Shown here piece by piece: positions 25,016 through 32,549 of a DNA stretch of 37,700 nt. Under the pieces are notes generated by a model. It made no database searches. It was not told where the DNA came from and saw only the letters and a program-made list of their open reading frames with translations. Positions within the stretch are counted from its first letter, which is position 1, and the number at the start of each line of letters is the position of its first letter. A program made the translations under genes and the position numbers. The stretch spans positions 1-37,700 of the forward strand of contig CAJUFU010000007.1 of NCBI GenBank assembly GCA_910585555.1, written 5' to 3'. This DNA comes from an uncultured Lachnospiraceae bacterium (GTDB lineage Bacteria; Bacillota; Clostridia; Lachnospirales; Lachnospiraceae).

Positions 25016-25987
25016 ATGGGGGAAAAGACTTCTAAGAAGAAAACAATAACCTATGAAAAATGGGGTTATGTTTTTATTTTTCCATTTTTTGCATCGTTCT
25101 TGATATTTTCCTTTTTTCCGCTGTTGGATACGGTGCGCTACAGCTTTTATGAATATTACCGTTCCGGATTGAAGGAGATTGGCCCCAATTTTATCGGGCT
25201 GAAAAATTATATAGAGCTTTTGTCAACAGACCTGCCCAAATATGCAGGGAATACTTTTATTCTGTGGATTATTGGTTTTGCACCACAGATTGTGATTTCT
25301 CTTCTTCTGGCTTCCTGGTTTGTGGATGCCAGATTGAAAATCAGGGCGAAGCAGTTTTTCAAAGTGGTTATTTATCTTCCCAATTTGATTATGGCGGCGG
25401 CATTTTCCATGTTGTTCTTTACATTGTTTTCAGATACTGGGCCAATAAATTCCTTCCTGATGAATCAGGGAATTACAGCGCAGCCTGTAAGGTTTATGGC
25501 AAGTGTGGGGGGAACCAGAGGCTTGATCGGCCTTATGAACTTTTTGATGTGGTTTGGTAATACGACCATTATGTTAATGGCAGCTATCATGGGTGTCAGT
25601 CCTTCCCTTTTTGAGGCGGCGCAGATAGACGGCTGCAATCCAAGACAGATTTTCTTTAAGATTACCTTACCGTTAATCAGACCAATTCTGGCTTATACAA
25701 TGATTACGTCCATGATAGGGGGTCTGCAGATGTTCGATGTGCCGCAGGTCTTGACAGCTGGACAGGGAAATCCGGACAGAACGTCCATGACTTTAATCAT
25801 GTATTTGAATAATCATCTGGCAAGTAAGAACTATGGTATGGCAGGCGCCTTGTCCGTATACTTGTTCATTGTTAGTGCAATCCTTTGCTTTATCGTATAT
25901 AGGATGATGAATGTGAATGATCCGGATGGATCAAAAGCTGCAGCAAAGAAGCACAAAAAAAATGCTAAGAAGGAGGCAGGAAGATAA
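25016..25987 (+). CDS. ABC sugar transporter permease 1 (CUT1 type)
   Basis: A 323-residue inner-membrane permease with six membrane segments and the EAA loop EAAQIDGCNPRQIFFKITLP that docks the ATPase. ATG 25016 is preferred over GTG 24998 because AAAGGA lies nine bases before it. The stop codon overlaps the next start by one base. No ATPase gene is present in the window, so the pair probably uses a shared MsmX-type ATPase encoded elsewhere. Confidence 0.88.
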   Translation: MGEKTSKKKTITYEKWGYVFIFPFFASFLIFSFFPLLDTVRYSFYEYYRSGLKEIGPNFIGLKNYIELLSTDLPKYAGNTFILWIIGFAPQIVISLLLASWFVDARLKIRAKQFFKVVIYLPNLIMAAAFSMLFFTLFSDTGPINSFLMNQGITAQPVRFMASVGGTRGLIGLMNFLMWFGNTTIMLMAAIMGVSPSLFEAAQIDGCNPRQIFFKITLPLIRPILAYTMITSMIGGLQMFDVPQVLTAGQGNPDRTSMTLIMYLNNHLASKNYGMAGALSVYLFIVSAILCFIVYRMMNVNDPDGSKAAAKKHKKNAKKEAGR

Positions 25988-26832
25988 TGAAAGAGATGAA
26001 ACCTTCACATTTACGGACCATACTTGCACATATTTTACTGATTTTTTTGTCATTTCTGTGCCTGTTTTTCTTCTATATCCTGATTGTGAATGCATCCAGG
26101 ACACATATAGAGTTGCAGAAGGGATTTTCCTTTCTGCCAGGAACAAACTTCTTTACGAACTTTAAGAATGTATTGAATGACGCCAATGTTCCGGTGGTAC
26201 GGGGTATTATCAACAGCTTGATTGTAGCGGGCGGCAGCGCGGCACTCAGCACTTATTTTTCGGCAATGACGGCTTATGGTTTGTATGCTTATAATTTTAA
26301 ATTAAAGAAGCCGGCGTTTATGTTTATTATGATGATTTTAGTTATGCCGACACAAGTATGTGCGCTTGGCTTTCTGCGTTTGATAACGAATATGCATTTG
26401 AATGATACGTTGATTCCTTTGATTGTACCGGCAATCGCGGCGCCCTCTGTATTCTATTTTATGTACAGTTACATGCAGTCTTCCCTGCCGCTGGAGTTGG
26501 TAGAAGCTGCTAGGATTGATGGTTCAGGCGAGTTTCGCACTTTTAACGCCATCGTGATACCGATACTGAAACCGGCAATAGCTGTACAGGCGATTTTCTC
26601 CTTTGTCGGTTCCTGGAATAACTACTTTGTTCCAGCATTGGTGATCACCACGAAGTCAAAACAGACACTGCCGATTATGATTGCAAGTCTTCGAAGCGCG
26701 GACTTTTTGAAATTTGATATGGGCAAAGTATATATGATGATCTTGATTGCAATCGTGCCCATTATTATTGTATATCTGTTGTTGTCGAGATTTATTATCG
26801 AGGGTGTGACCCTGGGCGGTGTAAAGGAATAG
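25987..26832 (+). CDS. ABC sugar transporter permease 2 (CUT1 type)
   Basis: A 281-residue permease with six membrane segments and the EAA loop EAARIDGSGEFRTFNAIVIP. It forms the heterodimeric channel with the preceding gene, to which it is coupled by a one-base overlap and by AAGGAGG inside the end of that gene. It is the last gene of the sugar operon; a terminator follows 40 bases later. Confidence 0.88.
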   Translation: MKEMKPSHLRTILAHILLIFLSFLCLFFFYILIVNASRTHIELQKGFSFLPGTNFFTNFKNVLNDANVPVVRGIINSLIVAGGSAALSTYFSAMTAYGLYAYNFKLKKPAFMFIMMILVMPTQVCALGFLRLITNMHLNDTLIPLIVPAIAAPSVFYFMYSYMQSSLPLELVEAARIDGSGEFRTFNAIVIPILKPAIAVQAIFSFVGSWNNYFVPALVITTKSKQTLPIMIASLRSADFLKFDMGKVYMMILIAIVPIIIVYLLLSRFIIEGVTLGGVKE

Positions 26833-26872
26833 GAAGTATTGGAATATATCATATAAAATATGGATGTAAAAG

Positions 26873-26917
26873 GATGCCGCATGAGGGATACAGATGATAT
26901 TGTGCGGCATCTCTTTT
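26873..26917 (+). terminator. Rho-independent terminator of the sugar operon
   Basis: GATGCCGCA (26873-26881) and TGCGGCATC (26903-26911) form a perfect nine-base stem, with the tail TCTTTT directly after. Confidence 0.82.
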
Positions 26918-26961
26918 ATAATATGAGAAATTGCAGTAACGGCGGCTTTTGATCAGCTCTA

Positions 26962-27720
26962 CTATATCTTATCTTGCATGTGGCAGTCGGCGGTGTGTGA
27001 CCAGGGAGCGATGCGGAGAGTTCTGATATGTTCGGCAATCCCCATCCCATAGCTCTGCCGGGCAATCTCGTAAAGCTGTGTCTTACCGATTCCGAAATGT
27101 TCGGCAATTCCCACGGCATCTATTTTTTCTGTAAAATGTTCCTGAATGTACACATCAATCTGCACGGGCAGTTCTTGCTGATGCAAAGATACCATCCGTT
27201 CCATGCACAGATAGACGGCCACGGCCTGCATGATGTGGGAGGCGGAAGCAATATAATCCTCCGTAATGATTGGCTGTCTCATACTGGATGTTTTCAGAGC
27301 CTGCAGGTCAAGATGGTAGTTCTTACAACAGGTTTGAATCTGTTTCCAGCCCTCTTCGTGGGAAGGGCAGGAGAAGACATGGCCAAAGAACAGGTAGCCG
27401 ATCACAATATTGCCAAGGATGATGGGAGCGATACTTTCCGTCAGTCCCGCGTGGCATTGATAGGTGTAAGGAGCTCTGCGTTTGGCGGCTGTCTCACAGG
27501 CAGATTTGTCACAGTGATGGCACTGGGCGGCCGCATTTTCGTCTGAGCGGATGATTTGACAGAAATCTGCAATCTGTTCCGGATATGCGGCAAGTTCATG
27601 GAATGTATCGTCAAAGACCGTGATGCGGATGCCGGTCATATGATGGAAATCTTTCAGCCGGGCATTTAATTTGGTCAGGTTGAAACTGGATCGAGATGAG
27701 AAAAAAGATGACTTTTGCAC
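26962..27720 (-). pseudogene. PocR-type sensory domain/AraC regulator, shortened at both ends
   Basis: The reading frame (GTG 27720, 252 codons) has a PocR ligand-binding domain (about 10-165) with the Cys-rich stretch QCHHCDKSACE and the GYLFFGHVFS strand, and then the first helix-turn-helix of an AraC domain (IDAVGIAEHFGIGKTQLYEI). After AEHIRTLRI the sequence turns into unrelated residues and stops, so the second helix-turn-helix and the family signature (about 45 residues) are missing. The start has no ribosome site, and a TAA lies in frame nine codons upstream. It is unlikely to bind DNA normally. It overlaps the start of an isomerase-like fragment on the other strand, suggesting that a deletion joined two formerly divergent genes. 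Confidence 0.7.
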
Positions 27721-27809
27721 TGGATTTCTGCAACAGAGGATTTATGCCGGGCGAACTGATTTACGGTGCCAGAGAAGATATGGTAAAGGCGGTGACGCCG
27801 TTGGTGTAG
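27696..27809 (+). pseudogene. 5' fragment of an L-fucose/arabinose isomerase-like gene
   Basis: ATG 27696 opens 37 codons to TAG 27807-27809. The peptide contains KKMTFALDFCNRGFMPGELI and AREDMVKAV, which resembles the first strand and helix of L-fucose isomerase-like proteins (typically FAxxFGNRGFFPxxLIxxAR). Everything after this is missing. It faces the truncated PocR regulator, as a sugar-use gene facing its activator would. The call rests on about 30 residues. Confidence 0.45.
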
Positions 27810-27879
27810 GAGGGGGGAACCTGGACGTCCCCATTACCCAGGACGGAAACTTATGCAAAATGGTTTACAAGTTACACAG

Positions 27880-27916
27880 GCTATCCTCTATTGCCGTAGA
27901 GGATAGCCAATTTTAT
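27880..27916 (+). terminator. Perfect 12-base inverted repeat, terminator-like
   Basis: GGCTATCCTCTA (27880-27891) and TAGAGGATAGCC (27898-27909) with loop TTGCCG, then AATTTTATG. It looks like an intrinsic terminator for plus-strand transcription, though the gene it served is gone. The rest of the 343-base gap 27810-28152 is AT-rich, without a recognisable gene apart from the second inverted repeat at 28126. Confidence 0.6.
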
Positions 27917-28125
27917 GTCTAATTACGGTTGTTGTGATTATCTATGTAAGCTAAAGCGGCGAATACCACTAAGATGGGTATATCATATTGTATTGGATAT
28001 TACTATATAATTGTCTCTATTTTCGATAATCTATCATATTAGATAACATGGTTGAAAAATGTATGTCGTTTATATATAATAAGAGTATTAGAAATATTTT
28101 AGGAAATATATTTATCAGGACAGCT

Positions 28126-28158
28126 GAATGAAGGATAATCAGGAATTATCCTTCATTC
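28126..28158. repeat. Perfect 14-base inverted repeat at the 3' end of the recombinase gene
   Basis: GAATGAAGGATAAT (28126-28139) and ATTATCCTTCATTC (28145-28158) are separated by five bases. The right arm covers the recombinase stop codon (28153-28155, minus strand). No T tract follows on either strand, so it is a poor intrinsic terminator and could be a recombinase binding/crossover site or an mRNA 3' end hairpin. Confidence 0.6.
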
Positions 28159-29082
28159 ATCCCTCCCAACCACCATAAAATTCCTAGGATGCCGATGAAA
28201 CAGGATATCCTTCTGTTTCCCATTAGACACATGGGTATAAATTTCCGTAGTACTAATAGAACTATGCCCCAACATCTGCTGAATATAGCGGATATCAACA
28301 TCTTGTTCCAACAGAAGCGTAGCGAAAGAGTGCCGGAACATGTGCGCTGTGATATGCTGGTCCAGATTTGCCAGTCTGGCATAATGATTGATCATGAAGC
28401 GGACAGATTGGTCGGATAGTTTGTGGCACAGCCGATTCACAAAGAAATAGCCGCAAATCTCAATATCATCCTGGAATGTTTCATAATATAATTTTAGGGC
28501 AGACAATACATCAGGATTCCCCACTTGCAGAATCCGTTCTTTGGATCCTTTGCCGTAAATGCGGACAGTGTTGTTTTCCAAATCGATATTTTGCGGTCTT
28601 AGGGAACAAAGCTCGCAGATACGCATTCCGGTGGCGAAGAGAAGCTCGATTACCGCGATATCGCGAATACAACAGCGTCTTTGATAGTCTGTCTGCGCTA
28701 GTTTTTTCTGCGTATATAGAGTTGATAAAAAGGTCTGCAGGGAATGAAAGGGGATTGTTTTGGGAAGGAGTTTGGCCTCACGGAACCGAATGTCCAGTTT
28801 GTCAAAGGGGTTTTCGGATAGGATTTCCTGATAGGAGAGATAGTGGAAGAAAGCTTTGAGACTTGCAATTTTACGTTTTACCGTTTTCGGTTTGTACTGT
28901 TTGTGTAGGATGGTGAGATAAGAGTCCAGGATGTTTTTGGAAAAGAAATCTTCAAATGCGTTGGTGTAGCAGGCATATTGCTTTAAATCAATTCGATAGG
29001 CCTTTAGAGTTTTATAATCCAGGCGTTTACGATATTTACAGTATTCCAGATATATTTCGATGTGCTCATTTATTTTGTTCAT
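28153..29082 (-). CDS. Tyrosine recombinase/integrase (XerC/D-like)
   Basis: About 309 residues. A core-binding SAM-like domain (about 1-90) is followed by the catalytic domain with all six signature positions: Arg in GMRICEL, Lys in GKGSKER, HMFRHS, His in LGHSSIS, and the nucleophile Tyr in TEIYTHV. It should be active in cutting and rejoining DNA. ATG 29082 is preferred over 29112 because GAGGAG lies upstream. It lacks the extra segment that marks integron integrases. No prophage or conjugation genes are near; two perfect inverted repeats lie just past its 3' end. It could be an invertase-type recombinase or the remaining gene of a lost element. Confidence 0.86.
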   Translation of the reverse strand: MNKINEHIEIYLEYCKYRKRLDYKTLKAYRIDLKQYACYTNAFEDFFSKNILDSYLTILHKQYKPKTVKRKIASLKAFFHYLSYQEILSENPFDKLDIRFREAKLLPKTIPFHSLQTFLSTLYTQKKLAQTDYQRRCCIRDIAVIELLFATGMRICELCSLRPQNIDLENNTVRIYGKGSKERILQVGNPDVLSALKLYYETFQDDIEICGYFFVNRLCHKLSDQSVRFMINHYARLANLDQHITAHMFRHSFATLLLEQDVDIRYIQQMLGHSSISTTEIYTHVSNGKQKDILFHRHPRNFMVVGRDE

Positions 29083-29147
29083 AATTAACCGCGCTCCTCG
29101 TTTTTTCTTCATTATGAGGGGCGGGTGCGGTAATGTCTATCAAATAT

Positions 29148-29600
29148 TTATCTGTGCATATACATCCTTGCCATATTAGGTTCACCATCTCCTTGCACCA
29201 TACACAAAAATTCCCAACCATATCTTTCATAAAAGCTTGTATGGTCAGTGACTAAATAGAGCGGCGTTATACCCTTGGATTTCATATCATCCACGACCAT
29301 ATGAAGCAGATGCCCTGCGATTTTCTGGCAGCGATAGTCCTTTTCTGTATACACCGCACAGACATTGGGCATAAGGTCTTTTCTGTCGTGAAAATCGTTC
29401 TCGATGACGCCAAGACCGGCAATGATTTTTTCACCGTCTAAACAAAGATACCAGCCATATTCCGTTTTATGATTAAGATACGCTTCCATACATTCCAGAT
29501 ATGCTTCCTGCGGCACCTGCCATTTATGATGAAACCATTGTGCCGCACTATTTTTTAATTGTGGATTTTCTCTTAAAGTGATATATGTGTACCGGCTCAT
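29148..29600 (-). CDS. GNAT-family N-acetyltransferase
   Basis: A 150-residue GNAT protein. The acetyl-CoA-binding motif region is VYTEKDYRCQKIAGHLLHMV, and the closing FYERYGWEF motif is near residue 125. It transfers an acetyl group from acetyl-CoA to an unknown amine. AGGAGC precedes the ATG. It is the first of several acetyltransferase genes on the minus strand and appears intact. Confidence 0.82.
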   Translation of the reverse strand: MSRYTYITLRENPQLKNSAAQWFHHKWQVPQEAYLECMEAYLNHKTEYGWYLCLDGEKIIAGLGVIENDFHDRKDLMPNVCAVYTEKDYRCQKIAGHLLHMVVDDMKSKGITPLYLVTDHTSFYERYGWEFLCMVQGDGEPNMARMYMHR

Positions 29601-29640
29601 ATACAGCTCCTAAATTGTATTGTTGTATTAAAACGAGAAG

Positions 29641-30324
29641 TTATCTGCTTAATCTCATACACAAAAGCGGGTAGGGATTGCCTTGTTCATCACACGCTGT
29701 TCTTTTATAAACCGCAAATCCCATGTGTTCATAGAAACCTTTTGCAAGAGGGTTTTGCTCATTAACGGCTAAATCATTAACCGAATACTTTTCGATTCCA
29801 TATTTCAGCAAGTCTTTGCCTAATCCTTTTCCCCTTTCTTCATGAGCAATAAAGAGCATTTCAAGATGTTGCTCTACAATCCCCATAAAACCAACAGGAA
29901 TTTGATTTTCATTTTCTATGATGATCAGGCGGGGTATTTCTTTTAATGCCTGTGGCACATAATTCTTAATGTTTTCTATCTCCTCTTCTGATAGAAAGAG
30001 ATGGGTTGTTTTGACGGAGCTTTCCCATACTATTAATAACTGTTCTATCAACAAGGGGGTTCTGTCTTCTGATTCTATGGTTGGACTCATGTTCCGGCTC
30101 AAGGCATATTCAACCTCCTGCGTTAGAATGTATTCAGAAAGTGCCTTTACGGTAGAACGTCCCCAACCATCCTGCATGGCCTTATGGGAAACAAATTCTC
30201 CAATCCCCCAGTAAAGGTCAATCATTGTGGCGTTTACCTGATAGGCAGCTTTCCGGGGGGCATCTGCTATCATTTGCAGAATGGCATTAAAATCACTTTG
30301 AAAGTTTAATGCTAAATCGTTCAT
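29641..30324 (-). CDS. Chimeric protein: DUF1016 N-terminal piece fused to a GNAT acetyltransferase
   Basis: A 227-residue reading frame with two unrelated parts. Residues 1-70 (FNAILQMIADAPRKAAYQVN, DLYWGIGEFVSHKA) match the N-terminal helical domain of DUF1016/YhcG-type nuclease proteins, whose PD-(D/E)XK domain is missing. Residues about 80-227 form a complete GNAT domain (WESSVKTTHLFLSEEEI, acetyl-CoA loop ERGKGLGKDLLKYG, then NPLAKGFYEHMGFAVYKRT). A GNAT of this group would normally start close to MSPTIESED (ATG 30090). The join looks like a deletion that brought a nuclease gene start in frame with an acetyltransferase gene. GAGG precedes ATG 30324, so the fused product is probably made. 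Confidence 0.75.
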   Translation of the reverse strand: MNDLALNFQSDFNAILQMIADAPRKAAYQVNATMIDLYWGIGEFVSHKAMQDGWGRSTVKALSEYILTQEVEYALSRNMSPTIESEDRTPLLIEQLLIVWESSVKTTHLFLSEEEIENIKNYVPQALKEIPRLIIIENENQIPVGFMGIVEQHLEMLFIAHEERGKGLGKDLLKYGIEKYSVNDLAVNEQNPLAKGFYEHMGFAVYKRTACDEQGNPYPLLCMRLSR

Positions 30325-30363
30325 ACATTTTCCTCGTTCCGATAGTCTGTTTGGATAATTATA

Positions 30364-30741
30364 TCATGGAATATGCACAAGATGAAGATATACAGTTTGG
30401 CCGCAGAGCTTAAGTTCATAATACACATCCACAACAGAGGTTCCTGCAAAGAAGCCAGTCTCGCCGGTTTCTTGAAAACCATGATGTTCATAGAATTTTC
30501 TTGCGCCAAGATTATCTTGGAGTACCAGCAGGCATATTTTTGTCTTTCCCGCCTCTTTGGCGTCGTCTATCACATATTGCAACAGCCGCTTTCCAATTCC
30601 CTGGCCCTTGAAAAAGGGTTCCACATAGAAGTCGCATATTTCAACGGCATTGTCTGTGATGGGCCGGTATGTAGTCCGTTTGCCAAATACGATGATTTCG
30701 GCGATTCTCGGTATGTCCTGCAGCGCAGCGTTTCTGATCAT
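30364..30741 (-). CDS. GNAT acetyltransferase with apparent internal deletion
   Basis: From ATG 30741 (AAAGGAGG upstream) the product has 125 residues: the N-terminal strand and helix (MIRNAALQDIPRIAEIIVF), then directly DNAVEICDFYVEPFFKGQGI with the acetyl-CoA loop, and FYEHHGFQETGE. Relatives have about 40 more residues between TTYRPI and the VEICDFYV strand (middle strands and helix). This segment is absent near 30655, so the fold is probably damaged. The longer frame from 30855 only adds sequence overlapping the gene upstream. Confidence 0.65.
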   Translation of the reverse strand: MIRNAALQDIPRIAEIIVFGKRTTYRPITDNAVEICDFYVEPFFKGQGIGKRLLQYVIDDAKEAGKTKICLLVLQDNLGARKFYEHHGFQETGETGFFAGTSVVDVYYELKLCGQTVYLHLVHIP

Positions 30742-30781
30742 GACGGCCTCCTTTTCATTCCAATGAATAAAACCCACAGTC

Positions 30782-31204
30782 TCAGCATCCGTGCCGAGAG
30801 CGCCATATTTCGCTGCCAGGAGATTCCGTATCTGCAGAGGGGATTGCCGTTCCAATATGCTTATCCAATCTCCATTTCGGCGCGGGGCCGTCGTCCGCCC
30901 AATATTCGTCTAGGGCTGTGATTTTATCATTCATAACTCTCAGGAAAGAAGTCACATGAAATGACAGGGTTTTATCTTTGGCGTATACATGAGTTACGGT
31001 AATCCATAAATCATCTATTTTTTCAATTCTTTCTACGGAACCATCCCAGTGGCCGGGATATTCACAGTTTGCAGTAATAAATTCATCGACAGTAAAATGT
31101 TCGTTTGTACAATGCCAATTGATATAGGCGTTCCTGTCAAAATAAGTTCTGACAGCATCCGCATTTTGTGCAATCACATCTTCCCAAAATTGGTAGATAT
31201 CCAT
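30782..31204 (-). CDS. NTF2-like (SnoaL-type) small protein
   Basis: A 140-residue protein with the cone-shaped NTF2-like pattern: an N-terminal helix (FWEDVIAQNADAVRTYFD), strand INWHCTNEHFTVDEF, and the typical closing strands FHVTSFLRVMNDKITALDEY then WADDGPAPKWR. After KHIGTAIP the last 20 residues look foreign, so the original end may be lost by frameshift. GGCAGG precedes the ATG. Such proteins bind or isomerise small molecules; the function is unknown. Confidence 0.7.
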   Translation of the reverse strand: MDIYQFWEDVIAQNADAVRTYFDRNAYINWHCTNEHFTVDEFITANCEYPGHWDGSVERIEKIDDLWITVTHVYAKDKTLSFHVTSFLRVMNDKITALDEYWADDGPAPKWRLDKHIGTAIPSADTESPGSEIWRSRHGC

Positions 31205-31278
31205 AAAGACCTGCCTTTCTAGGCGTCTAAGTCCGCTAAGTAGCTTTCCGCCTCGTCCCTGCTTTTCCAGCTTTTCAG

Positions 31279-31707
31279 TTATTCATAGGTAATCCCAAGA
31301 AAAATCGTTATCACCACAAATAAAACGGCGCCTATAATCAACAGTATCCCGCCGCCGGACTTTTTCGATGTTTGGCGCTCTTTTCTTTTAAATAGGAAGT
31401 AAAGCAATGCACCAAATAGCAGCCAGAACAACAGCATTTTTACATCATTGAGGATGAAATTGGGCAGCTGCCAGCCTTCATAGCGGCTGAAATTGGGGTC
31501 TGAAATATCGTCATAAGCTATGGAGGGAACAAAGGTATTGATTGTGGCAAAAAAGGAATAAAACATAATGCAGGGAATGAGCCATCCGTATTTCAATGTT
31601 TTTTTCCTTAGGCTGCATAAAATGGCAATCATACCTGCAAGGGCAGACAGAAAAAACAAGCTTATGTAGATATAGCACATAGTTCTTGTGTAAAGTTCAA
31701 TACTCAT
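31279..31707 (-). CDS. Small integral membrane protein, unknown function
   Basis: About 142 residues with four hydrophobic segments (near 10-30, 42-62, 85-105 and 120-138) and a Lys/Arg-rich loop KRKERQTSKKSGGG between the last two. ATG 31707 is six bases behind GGAGGG and is preferred over ATG 31713. No family recognised. Confidence 0.68.
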   Translation of the reverse strand: MSIELYTRTMCYIYISLFFLSALAGMIAILCSLRKKTLKYGWLIPCIMFYSFFATINTFVPSIAYDDISDPNFSRYEGWQLPNFILNDVKMLLFWLLFGALLYFLFKRKERQTSKKSGGGILLIIGAVLFVVITIFLGITYE

Positions 31708-31733
31708 ATACATCCCTCCGAAAAGAATGTGCG

Positions 31734-32174
31734 CTATAGCGTTTTCTGGTAAATCAACACGTCGTTCCCCTTTTGGTTCTTATAGGTATTTCCGTCAGAG
31801 ACAAAGTGCAAAGCCTGATGTAATGCGATGCTGGCAATATTGTCAGAGCGGACCTGATTCGTTACGGCTCCATATCCCTTGCTTTTGGCAATGTTAAGGG
31901 CAAGGGTCATGGCTTCTTTTCCAAATCCCTGTCTGCGGTAATCCGGGAAGATTTCCAGGCCGCAGGATATGATATCCGGAGCGTGCTGATATAGGGAAAT
32001 TGTCCCGATGATAAGGGGGTTTACAATGGCAAACATTTCGAAATAGGTGCCCTGAAATCTTTTTTGATTCCAGGCATGGACGGTTTCCTGGATTTTGGCA
32101 AAGGGTACATTTCGGTAGGGATATTGTTGTAAGACTGAGATGTCTGCATCTGTAAAGTTTCTTAAAGTAATCAT
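31734..32174 (-). CDS. GNAT-family N-acetyltransferase (RimJ/RimL-like)
   Basis: A 146-residue GNAT protein: ITLRNFTDADISVLQQYPY start, acetyl-CoA loop DYRRQGFGKEAM near residue 80, then the NIASIALHQALHFVS motif. It appears complete. No strong ribosome site precedes the ATG. The substrate is unknown. Confidence 0.8.
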   Translation of the reverse strand: MITLRNFTDADISVLQQYPYRNVPFAKIQETVHAWNQKRFQGTYFEMFAIVNPLIIGTISLYQHAPDIISCGLEIFPDYRRQGFGKEAMTLALNIAKSKGYGAVTNQVRSDNIASIALHQALHFVSDGNTYKNQKGNDVLIYQKTL

Positions 32175-32195
32175 GTTAGGCTGTAGTTTTCGGGT

Positions 32196-32333
32196 CTATT
32201 TTACAGTTCTTCGAATCTGAATGAGTTGAAGGACATCCTGATATAGGTCGTCCTCATCCTCCAGATCGATCATAAGCCATTTTTGCCCGTTTCCTTCTTT
32301 TGTCTGATAATAAAGTTTCTGAAATGCCCAAAA
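32196..32333 (-). pseudogene. C-terminal tail of a DUF3788-like gene
   Basis: A 45-codon open frame without a start codon at its head ends at 32196 and reads QKLYYQTKEGNGQKWLMIDL, then a DVLQLIQIRR ending. This resembles the C-terminus of DUF3788-type proteins (KWLxIxV, then DVxxLIxIRR). The upstream part is gone. It adds to the signs of deletion in this stretch. Confidence 0.45.
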
Positions 32334-32549
32334 TTATTATTTAGAGTGTCAGTTCTCATAACTTTTATTATATAACATTGCCCCTGCAAAGAAAATATAC
32401 TGGCGGAAACATTTATGAAGAAATGGCCGATTGGCATTTAATACTACTCCCCGTCGTTACAAAATATGTTAAAATATATGCATGAGGAGCGCAGGTCTGC
32501 GGGCACTCAATGGGGAGTATACTGTTAAACAAACACATGGGGTATTCTG

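Noticed and set aside
27028..27546. Plus-strand frame of 172 codons inside the regulator remnant
   Set aside because: It is antisense to a recognisable PocR domain, has no ribosome site and shows no protein-like pattern.
28126..28158. Intrinsic terminator for the recombinase gene
   Set aside because: The stem is perfect but neither side has a T run and it covers the stop codon, so it is kept as a repeat.
20760..31231. AGGCGTCTAAG at both 20760 and 31221
   Set aside because: Only 11 bases match, the flanks differ and the contexts are unrelated, so chance is the likely cause.
28153..32333. Idea that the recombinase and the small genes are an integron
   Set aside because: The recombinase lacks the extra integron-integrase segment, and no attC-like pairs of inverted sites lie between the genes.
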